Assembly (NCBI GenBank): GCA_933207985.1
Contig: OW240920.1
Span: forward strand, 134,894,391-134,958,390
DNA from: Pelobates cultripes
Lineage: Eukaryota > Chordata > Amphibia > Anura > Pelobatidae
DNA length: 64,000 nucleotides
Direction: 5' to 3'
Shown: piece by piece, positions 1 through 11,319 of the stretch
Position numbering within the stretch: position 1 is the stretch's first letter
Layout of the letters: every line of letters begins with the position of its first letter
The notes under the pieces: generated by a model
What the model was told of the DNA's origin: nothing
The model's input: the letters and a program-made list of their open reading frames with translations, nothing else
Databases searched by the model: none
Translations under genes and position numbers: made by a program

Positions 1-43
1 TCTAGTATATTATTAGTGACACTAATCTATAATTTACCTCACA

Positions 44-650
44 TTAAGGGACACTATAGCTTAATGAAGTGGTTCTGGTGTCTATAGCTGGTCCCTGCAG
101 GCTTTTTAATGTAAACACACACTGTGTGCAGCACTGGCGTTAGTTCGTATGGCAGATCATATGGGTGGGGCATTGTGATGTGACATGTGGGGGCAACAAA
201 TTTTTATTTTGTCTAGGGCGGCAAAAATCCTTGCACCGGCTCTGATCCTGGGCAGGTGCACCAGTCTACTTGACTGGTTTTGCCCCCCCAGGCCTAAGGC
301 TGCCAGCCCTCCCCTGGCCGCTGGGGAGGTCTTTTGGCGGCCGCTGGCGGACTTGTCCTGGCGGCCGCTGAGGGAGCTGCGCGAGCTGCGCTGGCTCTGC
401 TCCCCAGCACGCAGCTGAATGAGACCGGTGCCGGAATATGACGTCATATTCCGGCACCAGTCTCATTCAGCAGCGCGCGAGGGCGGGAGGGCACTAACAC
501 AGGAAGCACCTCTAGTGACCGTCTGAGTGACTGTCACTAGCAGTGTCACTTTGAAGCAATGCAAACACTGCCTTTTGTCTGAAAAGTCAGTGTTTACGTT
601 GAAAAGCCTGTAGGGACATGCTATAGACACCAGTACCACCACATTAAGCT
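44..650. mobile_element. T2-type MITE, right terminus missing
   Basis: The left end is TTAA followed by GGGACACTATAG, the end typical of T2/Kolobok MITEs. Near 620-647 the sequence CTATAGACACCAGTACCACC is an inverted match to the left subterminal part (GTGGTTCTGGTGTCTATAG). The outermost right terminus is lost where a GTGAGTGAGC tandem repeat begins. The GC-rich middle (about 190-480) contains a 56-bp near-perfect palindrome and may be a second, nested element. The open frames here are small and have no recognisable product. Confidence 0.65.
415..470. repeat. Near-perfect palindrome centred on TGACGTCA
   Basis: Two 28-base arms meet with no spacer and differ by one base (C versus T). The centre is the octamer TGACGTCA, which equals a consensus CRE/ATF site, though here it may be only the middle of a transposon hairpin. 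The palindrome lies inside the GC-rich core of the MITE at 44-650. Confidence 0.9.
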
Positions 651-654
651 GTGT

Positions 655-765
655 GTGTGCGTCTGCTAGTGAGTGAGCTTGCTTGCATGCGTGTGCCTGC
701 TAGTGAGTGAGCTTGCTTGCATGCGTGTGCCTGCTAGTGAGTGAGCTTGTGTTTTTATGTCAATG
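655..765. repeat. Short tandem repeat, about 34-bp unit
   Basis: About three copies of a unit beginning TGCTAGTGAGTGAGCTTG lie directly beside the damaged right end of the MITE at 44-650. A weaker GT-rich continuation runs to about 835. Confidence 0.8.
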
Positions 766-920
766 AGCTGATGTATATCAGTAAGATTGTTTGTCTATGA
801 GGCTGTGTATCAATGAGCTTGTGTGTGTCACTGAAATGCCTGTGTCTGCATGTCCGTATGCTTACTGTATAATTAAACGTTTTACCCTGAAAGGACCAAT
901 ATTTTATATTAGAAAAAGCA

Positions 921-970
<50 letters not shown>
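921..970. repeat. (TA)n microsatellite
   Basis: About 25 uninterrupted TA dinucleotides. Confidence 0.97.
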
Positions 971-972
<2 letters not shown>

Positions 973-1105
973 CTCAATCATCTGTCCTGGCAAGACATAG
1001 CCTTACATATTACACGCGACAATATATGGCGCAGTGACTTATGGGGTTGGCACAAATTTTTTTTCCAGGGCTGCTTTGTATCCCCAGTCCGGCCCTGACA
1101 GCAAG

Positions 1106-1990
1106 TAAAGGGTTAAAAAGAGTTCTTAGAAGACACTGGACAACCTCATGCAAAGCGTGAGGACGTCCAGTGTCGTTTTATGGAGTCAAACTCTATGAAA
1201 GTCCAGGAAGCGCCTCTAGTGGCTGCCTGATAGATATCTTATCCCTAAAATGTAAACATTACCATTTCTCTGAAACTGAAGTGTTTTACATTGCAGGACT
1301 AAGGGGACAGGGACAGTGCATCCAGACACCTTCAAGGAGCTGGAGCATTCTGTGTGCCTATAGTGTCGTTACTGTGAGTATTATTGCTGTTTAGCTCTGT
1401 TATACAATGTGAAAAGAGGGACAAAGGAATTGGAGCCCAAAATAGGGACTGTCCCTCCTAAATTGGGACACTTGGGAGTTATGAGAGAGCACAGTTTAGA
1501 TGGAGTGTAATCACGCTGTGGTATTACAGCTGTAATTGCTATAATTGAAAGGGCTGCAGTCTACCTCTAATTAACACACCACTATGATAAATGATCTATG
1601 AGTATATGAGGATGTGCTTGGGAATTTCATAAATGGTTCTGCTTTCTCTTTAAATGGAGACGGTCTGCCTTTAATCTATCACTCATGAAAGGTTTGCATA
1701 CAAGTCTTTCCCTCTCACCTTCAAAGCACTGTCTTTATCTGCTCATCACTAGAGATCAGCTTTGATCTCTTCACAATGTATGCCTGCAGATCGTGATTAT
1801 ATAAGAATATCTTTAATTGCATCAGCGTATATTCAATAAGCTGTGTGGTTTGGAGAGTTAACAACAGGCTTTAAAATTTAAAGCAAAAAAGCCAATTTTT
1901 GGATGTGAATAACCCAACACGAAAGTTGTAGTTAAAGGGACACTGCACTGCCCAAATACAAATCACTGTTATAAACATGTTTCCATTGTT
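1106..1990. other. Intronic sequence with MITE fragments
   Basis: No gene is visible. Around 1110-1460 there are T2-MITE-like pieces (CGCCTCTAGTGGCTGCCTG and a TAAACATTACC motif). At about 1933 a TTAA plus AGGGACACTGCACT left end starts a half MITE that runs into the L2 LINE near 2055. A similar internal segment (GCAGATATACCCCCAATGAAA) recurs near 36384. Confidence 0.5.
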
Positions 1991-2059
1991 TAGTAGATAT
2001 ACCCCAAATGAAAACTTGCATTAATTATGCATTTTTTAATTTGGGTATATCTCATTCAG

Positions 2060-2516
2060 TGTCTCCTTTTCTAATGATACCTCTTCTCCTCGTCCTGTCT
2101 CGGTTGGAGTCCCCCAAGGCTCTGTACTTGGTCCCCTTCTATTTTCTCTTTATACTGCCTCTCTTGTCAAACTTATTACCTCATTTGGATTCCACTACCA
2201 CCTGTACGCTGATGACACCCAGATATATCTCTCCTCCCCAGACCTCTCCCCTGCCGTCCTGCAACGTGTCACTGCTTGCCTTTCTTCCATCTCTGAATGG
2301 ATGTCCTCCCGCTTTCTGAAACTCAATCTCTCTAAAACTGAACTCCCTGTCTTTCCTCCTCCTAATACTGATCCTCCTCTCTCGCTCTCCCTTCAAGTTA
2401 GTGGTATCTACATAAATCCATCCTTGCAAGCGCGCTGTCTTGGCGTCATACTTGACTCTGGTCTCACCTTTGAGCCTCACTTCCAGCATGTTGCCAAATC
2501 CTGTAGATTCCATACA
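2060..2516 (+). pseudogene. L2-type LINE reverse transcriptase fragment (5' segment)
   Basis: In one frame this reads [10 protein letters not shown] (from 2106) and then YADD (codons at 2205-2216), followed by TQIYLSS. These are reverse-transcriptase blocks typical of L2-like non-LTR retrotransposons. The frame continues through a KLNLSKTEL block and is cut near 2516 by inserted DNA. The same LINE resumes at about 3905. The 5' part, including the endonuclease, is missing, so this is a 5'-truncated, interrupted and inactive copy. Confidence 0.85.
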
Positions 2517-2805
2517 CCGTCTAGAGAACGATCTAAATGCTGTCAGCCATACTAATGGTACACTTATATTGTTAATCTTTCCTATAACTAATCATACTGT
2601 TATCTTGTATTGGAACCCTTGCTGCCATGTTTTCCCGAAAATACACCCTACCCCGAAAATAAGCCCTAGTTGGATTATCGGGGTGGGCTGCAATATAAGC
2701 CCTACCCCGAAAATAAGACTTGGCAGGGCCGGCAGTAGCCGGCCCTTTAAATGCCACAGCCGACTGAGCGCTCTATAGAGCGCGCTCAGACGGCTGCCGC
2801 ACTGC

Positions 2806-2962
2806 CTCACCTCCCCTTCCCTGTAGCGTGGCCGAGCTCCTCTCCGGTCCGCGACCCGGCCGGACTGACAGGAGGTGCACACTGGGTGTGCACTTCCTGT
2901 CAGTCCGGCCGGGTCGCAGACCGGAGAGGAGCTCGGCCGCGCTACAGGGAAGAACAGGTGAG
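2806..2962. repeat. Long hairpin, 77-bp arms with 3-bp loop
   Basis: The left arm (2806-2882) and right arm (2886-2962) are reverse complements apart from a handful of mismatches, separated only by TGG. The arms are GC-rich (GACCCGGCCGGACTGACAGG). Just upstream, near 2766-2787, is a further small palindrome around CTATAG. Confidence 0.92.
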
Positions 2963-3570
2963 GAGAAGATTGGAGGGGGGTACAGGGAGGGAGTATTACA
3001 GGAGAGAGGGGGGGGAGAATATTACAGAGAGAGGGGGAAATATTACAGGGAGGGAGGGAGGGAGAATATTACAGGAGGGAGGAAGGGGGAGAATACAGGG
3101 AGGGAGGGGGGAGAGTATTACAGGAGGAGGGGAGAGGTAACAGGGAGGGAGGGGGAGAGTATTACAGGAGGGAGGGGGGAGAGTATTACAGGGAGGGAGG
3201 GAGGGGGGGAGAGTAGGAGGGAGGGAGGGGAGAGTATTACAGGGAGGGAGGGAGGGGGGGAGAATATTACAGGGAGGGAGGGGGGGAGAATATTACAGGG
3301 AGGGAGGGGGAGAATATTACAGGAGGGGGGGAGATTATTACAGGGAGGGAGGGAGGGAGAATACAGGGGGAGGGAGGGGGGAGAATATTACAGGGAGGGA
3401 GGGGGGAGAGTATTACAGGGAGAATATACAGGGAGGGAGGGGAGAATATTACAGGGAGGGAGGGGAGAGTATTACAGGGAGGGAGGGGGAGAATATTACA
3501 GGGAGGGAGGGGGGAGAGTATTACAGGGAGGGAGGGGAGAATATTACAGGGAGGGGGAGGTGAGGGTCTC
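2963..3570 (+). repeat. Purine-rich minisatellite, about 27-bp unit
   Basis: Degenerate tandem copies of a unit with ATTACAGGGAGGGAGGGG followed by GAGA run for about 600 bases. Nearly all bases on the plus strand are G or A. The repeated GGG runs could form G-quadruplex or triplex structure. The array lies between the hairpin and the right end of the mariner-like element. Confidence 0.92.
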
Positions 3571-3904
3571 TGGGGGGGTTACACAGCGCGGACACCGGCT
3601 GACAGACTGGCTCTAAGCCCTACCCTGAAAATAAGCCCTAGTGTGTTTTTTGTGACTAAGATTAATATAAGACCTGGTCTTATTTTCGGAGAAACACGGT
3701 ATATAATCTAATGATTATCATACAACAGTCCACCTAGAAAGACATCGCTAACATAATAGCTTGTTCATAACATAACAGTTAAAAAATGTGCCGATACTCT
3801 CATGCCATAAATATTCAACTACTGTGTTTACATCTTTTAAATATGCTGTTGTGGCATTGACCGTATTCTTATTCCCTGCACAAAAAAAAAATCAAGAATA
3901 AAAA

Positions 3905-4536
3905 AAAAAAATCCATTGCCCACATCCACCCCTTTCTGACGCAAGATGCTACCATGCATGGACAAGCTCTAGTAATTTCCCGCATGGATTATTGTAACCC
4001 TCCCCTAATAGGTCTTCCTATTATTGCCCCGCTACAGTCTAATGAATGCTGCCGCCAGACTGATTTTCCTCTCCAGTCGCTCCTCACACCTCACCCTCTC
4101 TGTCGGTCCTTACATTGGCTTCCTGTATCCTATAGGAGTCAATTCAAAGTGCTAACCCATACCTATAAAGCATTGACCAGATCTAGCCCCTCTTTATCGC
4201 TTTACAGATCCATAGGTATGCCCCTTCTCGGTCTCTCCGCTCTGCCCGTGACCTTCTCTTGTCCACTGCTCGCACCCGTGCAGCCAACTCACGCTTACAG
4301 GACTTCTTGCGGGCGGCTCCCTTCCTATGGAATAGCCAACCTACCGCCATCAGACTCTCCCCTAGTCTTCAATCATTTAAGAAGTGCCTTAAAACCCATC
4401 TCTTTAGGAAAGCTTATGGCCTCCCAAAGTAACCTCTACCTCATATACCTGTCTCTTGCGCTCTCCTAAAGGGATCTTTAGGAGAGCGCAAGAATCTGTT
4501 GGCGCTATGTAAATGGCGATAATAATAATAATAATC
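3905..4536 (+). pseudogene. L2-type LINE, C-terminal coding part and 3' end
   Basis: This resumes the LINE broken at 2516. A frame starting near 3954 reads MDYCN and later HWLPVSYRSQFKVLTHTYKA, the conserved post-RT segment of L2 elements. The 3' end reads GGCGCTATGTAAATGGCGAT and runs into an AAT microsatellite, the usual L2 tail. Near 4455-4490 a short hairpin (CTTGCGCTCTCCTAAAG with its complement) precedes the tail. Frameshifts are present, so no intact protein is made. Confidence 0.85.
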
Positions 4537-4539
4537 TAA

Positions 4540-4745
4540 AAACAGCTTGAAAAAAAACTGTAGTTCTATTGTCTGCTGCCTCTGTGAACCCTTCTTCCCC
4601 AGCCCAAACTTTCTGGGGCTGTACAATCACAGACTTCCCAATGCAGCTCAATGAGAAGTTTTTGCAAGGCAGGTGATCTGGGCAATTGCTGACTGGGTCA
4701 GAGCATCTCCAAAACGGCAAGTCTTGTGGGATGTTCCCGGTATGC
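4540..4745 (-). mobile_element. T2-type MITE fragment
   Basis: Read on the minus strand, this segment matches the middle of the complete MITE at 9283-9746 (AACCTGCCTTGC, TGTGATTG, CAGCTTTTACAAGCTGTTTT-like parts). Neither terminus is preserved. It abuts the L2 tail. Confidence 0.65.
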
Positions 4746-6442
4746 AGTGGTTAGTAAAAATCACAGAAGAGTTACTGTTGCTCAGATTGCTGAAACACGT
4801 AATGCTGGCCATGATAAAAAAGTGTCAGAACACATAGTGCATTACAGTTTGCCAAAAACCCACCACCACCCCAGAGTATTGTAGTGGTTGTGGTGCATAG
4901 ACTAATTTTTTTAACGACACAGACTAATTTGTAAACAGATTTATTGCAATTTAAAAAGACACATTACTGTCATACATTCAGACACATCAAACATTTTGTG
5001 TTCCTAAAGGAGTGTGCAAAATAAAAACTAGATAAAGCTTTGTTGCTTTCTTAAACTTCATGTCTGAGTTGTTTACACAATTAAGTCGTGGGATCTGGAG
5101 GAAAACTTTCCAGTTGCACTTCTTGCTGTTCCCAGCTGTATCCTCTTCATAATGTACTTTGAACGGCATGTGAGAAAAACTGGAGATATTCCAACCTGCT
5201 TAAAATAGTGTTTTCATTTCATTACTGTTAACACGCTCTGTCAGATATTGCAAATGCAATCGTCATAAAATGCTCCTCTCGTATGTTACCCAGCGTTCCC
5301 CTTTAAGTGAGCATGAATCACCGTTGTGCATAATCTGGCAACATAAAAACAGTAATTATAATGAATGATCCGAAGACAGGAATCATATCTTAGAGACTGA
5401 TCCATTCACAGCAGTCTTCCTCCTGCTTTTTAAGTCTTCAGAGAGTGTTTAGGAAGTATTAACCCTTTGGATATTACAAATGCGTGCAATGCACTGTAAA
5501 CGAGGGAACCAGAAACCCACAACACTCCTATTACCCTGAATCCTTTGTTGTATGACTATTGGCAGTTATTGACACAAAGTCACTGTTTAATTAATAAGTT
5601 TCAAATTCTGGCAGCAAGGTTCCACAGGAAGAGAACTCTCTCCGTGGGACGTACCACAGGCAGGTAGTGGATGTGGCTCACATTAGGAAATCCTACCACT
5701 GATTGGAAGACAGCACTGAGCAGCACAGGAACAGGCACTCAGCACTAGACCAATAAAAGCAGGGGTCTACCACACCAGACAAAACCCAAGGTGCAGACTG
5801 GGCAAAGAGGTCTCAGCTGCAATCCAGCACATAGTAGCCGGGTGCAAGATGTTATCATGGACAGCATACATTGAGAGGCACAACGAGGTTACTGGGATTG
5901 TGTCCCGAATATGGGCTGCACCTGCGTAAGTCCAGATAGGAGATACCACCATCGGTAGTTGAGAATAACTGGGCTAAGGACCTGTTGGACTTCCAGACAA
6001 ACAACCAAATACTGGCCAACAAACCAGAATTGTGGTTTACATGAGACACTTAAGATGTGGTGGATGTGGCAATACTCAGTGACAATAACATGAAAAGGGA
6101 ACCTGAGAAGTTGGACAACTACCAATGAAAGAAGAGCAACAAAGGATTTGGAAAGTAAAGTTGGCTGCTTCCCCCGAGTGCTCCTATCACAACTGGGCTA
6201 ATACTACCAAGCTGGGAGTGTGAATTCAGAAGATTCCAGGTGGAACATTGGAGATCTCTGTCCAGTTCTAGGAACATCTAAGATGCCGTGCAGAACCCTC
6301 AGACTCCCTGGCTTATATGCACACACACACTTATTAGTATTTGATATGGACAGATAATATTATACTTTTAAACGTGGATACTGATCCCATTTGCACATCA
6401 GGGAACACTTCAAAAAGGTGCAAAAACTGAGACTTTTCATAC
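4746..6442. other. Intronic sequence, no gene seen
   Basis: Apparently unique AT-rich DNA downstream (on the minus strand) of the NOS1AP-like exon. I looked for the next PTB-domain exon and did not recognise one. The short open frames lack family signatures. Confidence 0.5.
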
Positions 6443-6535
6443 CTTTTGTTTTTTTCTCACCACGACTTTGACGCCATCCACCGACACGGTGATGCTGACT
6501 TTCTTCTTCTTTATATTCTTTGCTTTAAATTCGTA
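6443..6535 (-). CDS. nos1ap: NOS1AP (CAPON)-like PTB-domain exon
   Basis: This is an internal exon of 93 bases (31 codons, phase 0 at both ends). It reads [20 protein letters not shown] and continues [11 protein letters not shown]. This is the basic strand-turn-strand part of the phosphotyrosine-binding domain of NOS1AP/CAPON, the adaptor that links neuronal nitric oxide synthase to other partners in the cytoplasm. In mammals the equivalent residues are roughly 60-90. The acceptor is a T-rich tract ending CCTACAG at 6536 and the donor is AAAG followed by GTATGA at 6442. The end of the exon (VVVRKKQK) and the T after VSI differ from the mammalian NOS1AP I know, so a NOS1AP paralogue is possible. 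No flanking exon was found in the window, which agrees with the very long introns of this gene. Confidence 0.82.
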
Positions 6536-9278
6536 CTGTAGGATTAAAGAGAAAAAAAATACTTTAATGAATGTACCTAGGACACGGCTAATGTCTACCA
6601 TGGTGCCTGATGTGGAATAATCGCTAGAGGCTACGTACATTTCCATAATTTTGACCTCACGAGAGATCACCTGTTAGGCTTGTAAGGCCAGTAAAGAACA
6701 GCCTGGGGCAGAGATTAAAGCTCTTGGGAGGTACAGCTGTCGGTCTACGCTAGGTTTTGTAAAGCCAGAGCAGGATCTGACACTGAATGACGTGAATAGA
6801 ATGTAGATCTCCCAGAAGTCTGTGCTGCAGTCCTTGTCTCTAACTACGGTCTTTGGTTTTGTTGAAAGTGGTGTAAGGGTCAGAAAGAATACACCCGCCC
6901 CAAACATGCGCCTCTCTACAGCTTAATCCTTAATGGACTATGGGTTAAGCAGTTCCTTTCATAACATACCTGCCATGTCAAGTGCCCTTACCGGCTTAAA
7001 TTAAAAATAAAGTGAAAGTCTAAATATAAAGCACTGGATTTTAAAAAGGAACAATAACGTATTATTTAAATAAATGTAACATTTGTTATATTACAAAACT
7101 AAGAAAAATAAACTGTTTAGGTTCTTTTGAAAGGGTTCCAAAGATATATTTATTTTCATTTATCAAACATTAGAAAATCTGTAGATCAAGAAAAAAAAAA
7201 AAATATACATCTAGATATGATGGCACTAAATATTATTCCAATACTGTTAGCACGCAGACAGAATCCCTTTATCTAATTTACAACCTTTCATTTTATTGAA
7301 CATGTCTCTAGGAATCTCTGCTGCCAAGGCGACTAGGAGTATACTTAATAGATTAAACCAGAGATGGCATTAACTTGATACACAGCACCATTTTAAAATG
7401 GTTGTTTATAAATATAAAGTTACCAAAAAAAAAAAAGTTACATACAGTCTGGACGCCCGTGAGGGCCAAACTTGTTCAAGTTATATACGGCTGAGAGTTT
7501 AGTCATGGATTTACTTCAGAGACCGCTTTTTCTCTCTAACAAGGTTTGCGGTGTGTGTCCTCATTTCCAGGTACAACTGCTACGAAAAGGCCCCGAGGCT
7601 TCAAGCTAATAATTGCATTGCAAAACAAAGTAGCAGTGATTTTTATTGTTTCATTTAAATTTATTTGACCCCTTAAAAAACACTAATTTTAAAAAAAGAT
7701 ATTTTTAATGTTAAAAGGGTTCTTTTTTTTAGTGTAGAATAGATTAATGGAACCCATTTGTGGTGGGGTTTAAAAAAAAATAAATTAAAAAAAAAGCCAT
7801 ACATTTTTTTTTTTTTTACAGTAAACTTGTGCAGAGAGTCTTTTTTGCAGCCCAACCCACTTACGTAGAGATAATCAGTTATGAGGATCTCTGCAATCTG
7901 GTTCTTCTCGTGGAAAAACACTCAGGATATACAGCGCATGTACACCAATAGCTGCATTCCACTCTATGAGACGAGGCATTAGTTGCATTCGTCATGAGCA
8001 TTCCTGTGATGAGGTCAAAGGTGAAGACTTTTGAAAACTGAAGTTCTTAAAAAGGAAGCACCATTAGAGGTGGTCAGTTAGACAGCACATAGAGGAGTGT
8101 TTCTAGCCAAATGTAAACACTAATAACGGATGTCTGTACTTGGAGCTTACACATCATTCAAGTCTTTAAACCCTCTAAGCCAGCCAAAGGCAACCTTCGG
8201 CACCCCAGATGTTTTGGACTACACCTCCAATGATGCTTTGCTAGAATTAAGGGTGTAAGAACATTAATGGGATGTAGTCCACATCTGGAGTGCTGAAGGT
8301 TGCCTATCCCTGTTAAGATATAAGATATTTAGAGACTGTTCTATTCTGACAGACCTATTCCTTCATTGGTTGTTAAAAGAGGGGGAGGGGTGGGAAAGGG
8401 GGTGAGTATTTAAAAGGATATCCAAGCTTGGTCCCAGAGTTTTCTAATAATTTTGGTAGTTGCACTCCAGCAGTTACTGAACGGACAATGATGTATACTG
8501 CCGTATATACATCAGAAAATATATTATCTTCAATAAGAATAACCATATATACTGCCCCCCTTTACACATATCCGGGACATACTATTAATGCATCTGATTG
8601 AATGTGACTAACATCGGGAAATCAATAAAACTAAAAAAATACAATAGGGCATTCTTCACTGATTAAATTTAAGTTTGTGTTAATGGCGCCAGCAATGGTT
8701 TGTCGGGGCAGTAAAAACAAGACTGTAGAGAGATTTATTAAGTATTAGCTGATGAGATCCTCAAGCCCAGCCATATTTTATTTGAGGGCTATATGTCGGA
8801 GAGGCAGAAGAATAGCAGTAAGCCGAGTAAGGCTATTTAAAAATAAATATGGTAGAATAAGCTTTTGATGATAAACTCACTTTACATTTTTCAGGGAAAT
8901 AATGATGTTGTACAGTTGTCTTTTTACATCAGCATTTGGACAGAGATCAGTAGCCCGAGAAATGGAAGCACCTGGGCTCTGAGATTCACATGGAGGGATA
9001 AAGGAAATTAAAGGAATAACTGAAAAATAGAGCTCTCTAAGGAAGGAAATCAGTGACAGAAGGTAACTGGTTTTCAAGTCTGGTGACATATGGTTTGCTA
9101 ATTTCCACCAGAAAGGAAACAATTACCTAGCAAATCAAGCTTTGGGACCAATATTTTTATTTGTTTTTTAAATAAATTAAACAAAAAAATTATATATATT
9201 AACAAAAATGTAGGACAGTAATTTTTTTCCAGTTGGCATACGGATTTAATCTACAAAGTGTGCTGATCTAATTGCTAG
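6536..9278. other. Intronic sequence upstream of the exon
   Basis: Mostly unique AT-rich DNA with poly-A/poly-T runs. Near 8198-8305 there is a short inverted repeat (GCACCCCAGATGTTTTGGACTACA, with its complement ATGTAGTCCACATCTGGAGTGC), probably an old MITE. Nothing else codes convincingly. Confidence 0.5.
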
Positions 9279-9750
9279 TTAAAGGGACACTCCAAGCCTA
9301 CAAAGCATTTGAGTTTGCTAAAGTGCTGTATGTGTGATGGATGTGTCATCTATTTAAATTTTAGAAAAAGTGCAGATTTCAATAGAAGATTGTTACACCC
9401 CACTGGCTGTCAATCGGACAACCAGTTCTCTTACTTCCTGGTTTGTTTTGCTCAGTGGAGATAAACTCAAGAGGCGGCAATTGCACAGAGAACCTGCCTT
9501 GCGAAGACTTTTCACTGAGTTGCTTTGGGATATCTGTGATTGGACAGCCACGGAGAGTCTGGGTGGGCTTAGAAGGGGAGGGCTTGCAAAGGCTGCAGAC
9601 GAGATCTGCAGCTTTTACAAGCTGTTTTTAGATATCTGGGGCAATGAAAAAAAAATCCATAATTAACCACATGCACATTTTCATTGGAAGTATATCTACT
9701 AATGTGATTTTTCTGTTTTGTATTTTTTTAGCAGTGGAGTGTTCCTTTAA
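9279..9750 (+). mobile_element. Complete T2-type MITE
   Basis: TTAA at 9279-9282 and 9747-9750 flanks an element of 464 bp. Ends are AGGGACACTCCAAG on the left and GTGGAGTGTTCCT on the right, imperfect inverted repeats. Its internal part recurs as a fragment at 4540-4745. It codes for no transposase and would need one supplied in trans. Confidence 0.82.
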
Positions 9751-11310
9751 TGTGTAAATCATGCAATAGGCTCATTGGGTGTCTGTCTGACATCCAACAA
9801 TAGCTGGTGGCATATGCAGGTGGACAGGTGTGCACACAGCCAGTGACGGCATTTGTCGTTTTGTATTTAACAGGACAATGGTGTTCAGCATATTGGCACT
9901 CGAGAGATTACAAGACTGGACCAAGCAGTGTATATTTAAATCCAAAGCAGCAGTTTATACATTGGAAAATTAGTAAAATGCTCATATATAAATAAATATA
10001 AAGACTTAAAACGTTACTTTCTAATTAGAACACAGCTTCCCATCATGCATAATTCATTTGATAAAAACGAAGATAAAAAGAGAGTGAGCCAACGTTTGAC
10101 ATTTGCTTTGTGCTGGAATCTTCAGAGGAAATAAAATAATTACCATAGCAAATAGCCAGCTACAGGCTGGAGTACTTAAAGAATTGGGCCCTTTAAATGT
10201 AGGCAATGGTACTTCGTGACATTTGGCAACTTTAAAATGTCTGAACTAAAGAATGAATTAATGTGGTTTTAGAAGAATAAAAGCAAGAACGGACAGGTGG
10301 TTGACCACGGGGTTAAGTTCTTCTGATGCGCTTAGTTAATAGGGAGCATTCATCATCAGTAAGTAACTCTTAGTGGTAAGTGCAGCAAATGGCTAGATCA
10401 GGGCTCTACATACCAGAGATCTAATGGAAAATACAGAGTTGTAAAAATTATATATTTTTTAAAGGAATTTGGCCAAGGACATTTGGGAGCCAGTGAGAGC
10501 ATTCCAAGAACAAATTAACATAAGGGACGATGGAGCAAGTGGAGATGATCACTTTAATGCTTGTCCACCAGGGTCTACAATCTCCTTCATACGTTTGAAG
10601 ATCATCTCATAGTCCAGAGTGTTCCAAGAACGCAGAGTTACACCTGGATTACTCCATCTATTCATCACTGTATTCTCTTTTTGCCAATTGCTATTTTACA
10701 GCTTATAGAATATTTCACCCCTAGTATGTGTCAGCAGGCCTGTATCTAGTCCTTGCCAACTCTATGGACCACTAATTCCCAGGGCTTGCCCCTTCCCAAA
10801 TGCACAGATTTCACCGTCTAATCTCATCTCTTTTACAGCCTCAGTCTCTTGCACACAAACCTGGTAACAACACACCCTCCCCAGGGTCCTGTTTTAATAT
10901 ATTGACTCCTTTAATTACTCAATTATGGTGATTAGCTGCTAGCTTCCTTCTGCAGACTGCACTCTTGCAATCTCCCACATTGATTACTCCCTATCTTTCT
11001 TTCTCAACTATTCCTGCCTTGCTGACACAACGCTACAATACCGAACACCTCCTTCCCTAGTCTTTATAACGCTACTTATTCCAATGTTCTCATTCTTAAT
11101 CTTTTCCCTTTAAATGTTTTCTCTTTTTCAAAAAGTACACTTTTTCTTCCGCCCACCACCTCCAAGTAACTCAATCTGCATTGCCATTTCTATACTTCCT
11201 GTACCACTTGTTTAAGCCCATGCCATCTTTTCACACATCTGCTTGTCCTCTCCTCCCTCTAAAACCCAATGTCTAAGGCACACATTCAAGTCCCATTCCC
11301 ACCTTCTTTC
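9751..11310. other. Intronic sequence, no gene seen
   Basis: AT-rich DNA to about 10560, then a pyrimidine-rich stretch (about 10560-11310) that may be a decayed 5' part of the L2 copy that follows. I see no splice-flanked exon. Confidence 0.4.
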
Positions 11311-11319
11311 TCTGGCCAT

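Larger units (their letters stand above)
2625..3700. mobile_element. Mariner-like non-autonomous DNA transposon
   Basis: The left end (CATGTTTTCCCGAAAATA) and the inverted right end (ACCGTGTTTCTCCGAAAATA) form terminal inverted repeats of about 20 bases. Subterminal copies of CCCCGAAAATAAGCCCTA occur at both ends. The element encodes no transposase. Its core holds a long hairpin (2806-2962) and a purine-rich minisatellite (about 2963-3570). The 262-residue open frame across the minisatellite is repeat-derived, not a gene. Superfamily is inferred from the terminus style and is not certain. Confidence 0.6.
2517..3904. mobile_element. DNA interrupting the L2 LINE (composite insertion)
   Basis: L2 homology stops near 2516 and resumes near 3905. 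The interrupting DNA contains a mariner-like element (2625-3700) flanked by AT-rich sequence of unknown origin and ends in two A-rich runs (about 3882-3911). The A-rich end suggests that an outer retroposon inserted first and was then invaded by the DNA transposon. The outer boundaries are approximate and no clean target duplication is visible. Confidence 0.5.

Noticed and set aside
2828..3616. 262-residue open frame rich in Gly, Arg and Glu
   Set aside because: It is the translation of the hairpin arm and the G/A minisatellite.
7859..7921. Possible exon on the minus strand reading VFFHEKNQIAEILITDYLY before GTAAGT
   Set aside because: The donor is good, but the acceptor is weak and the peptide matches neither NOS1AP nor any family I recognise. 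Spliced reads would be needed.
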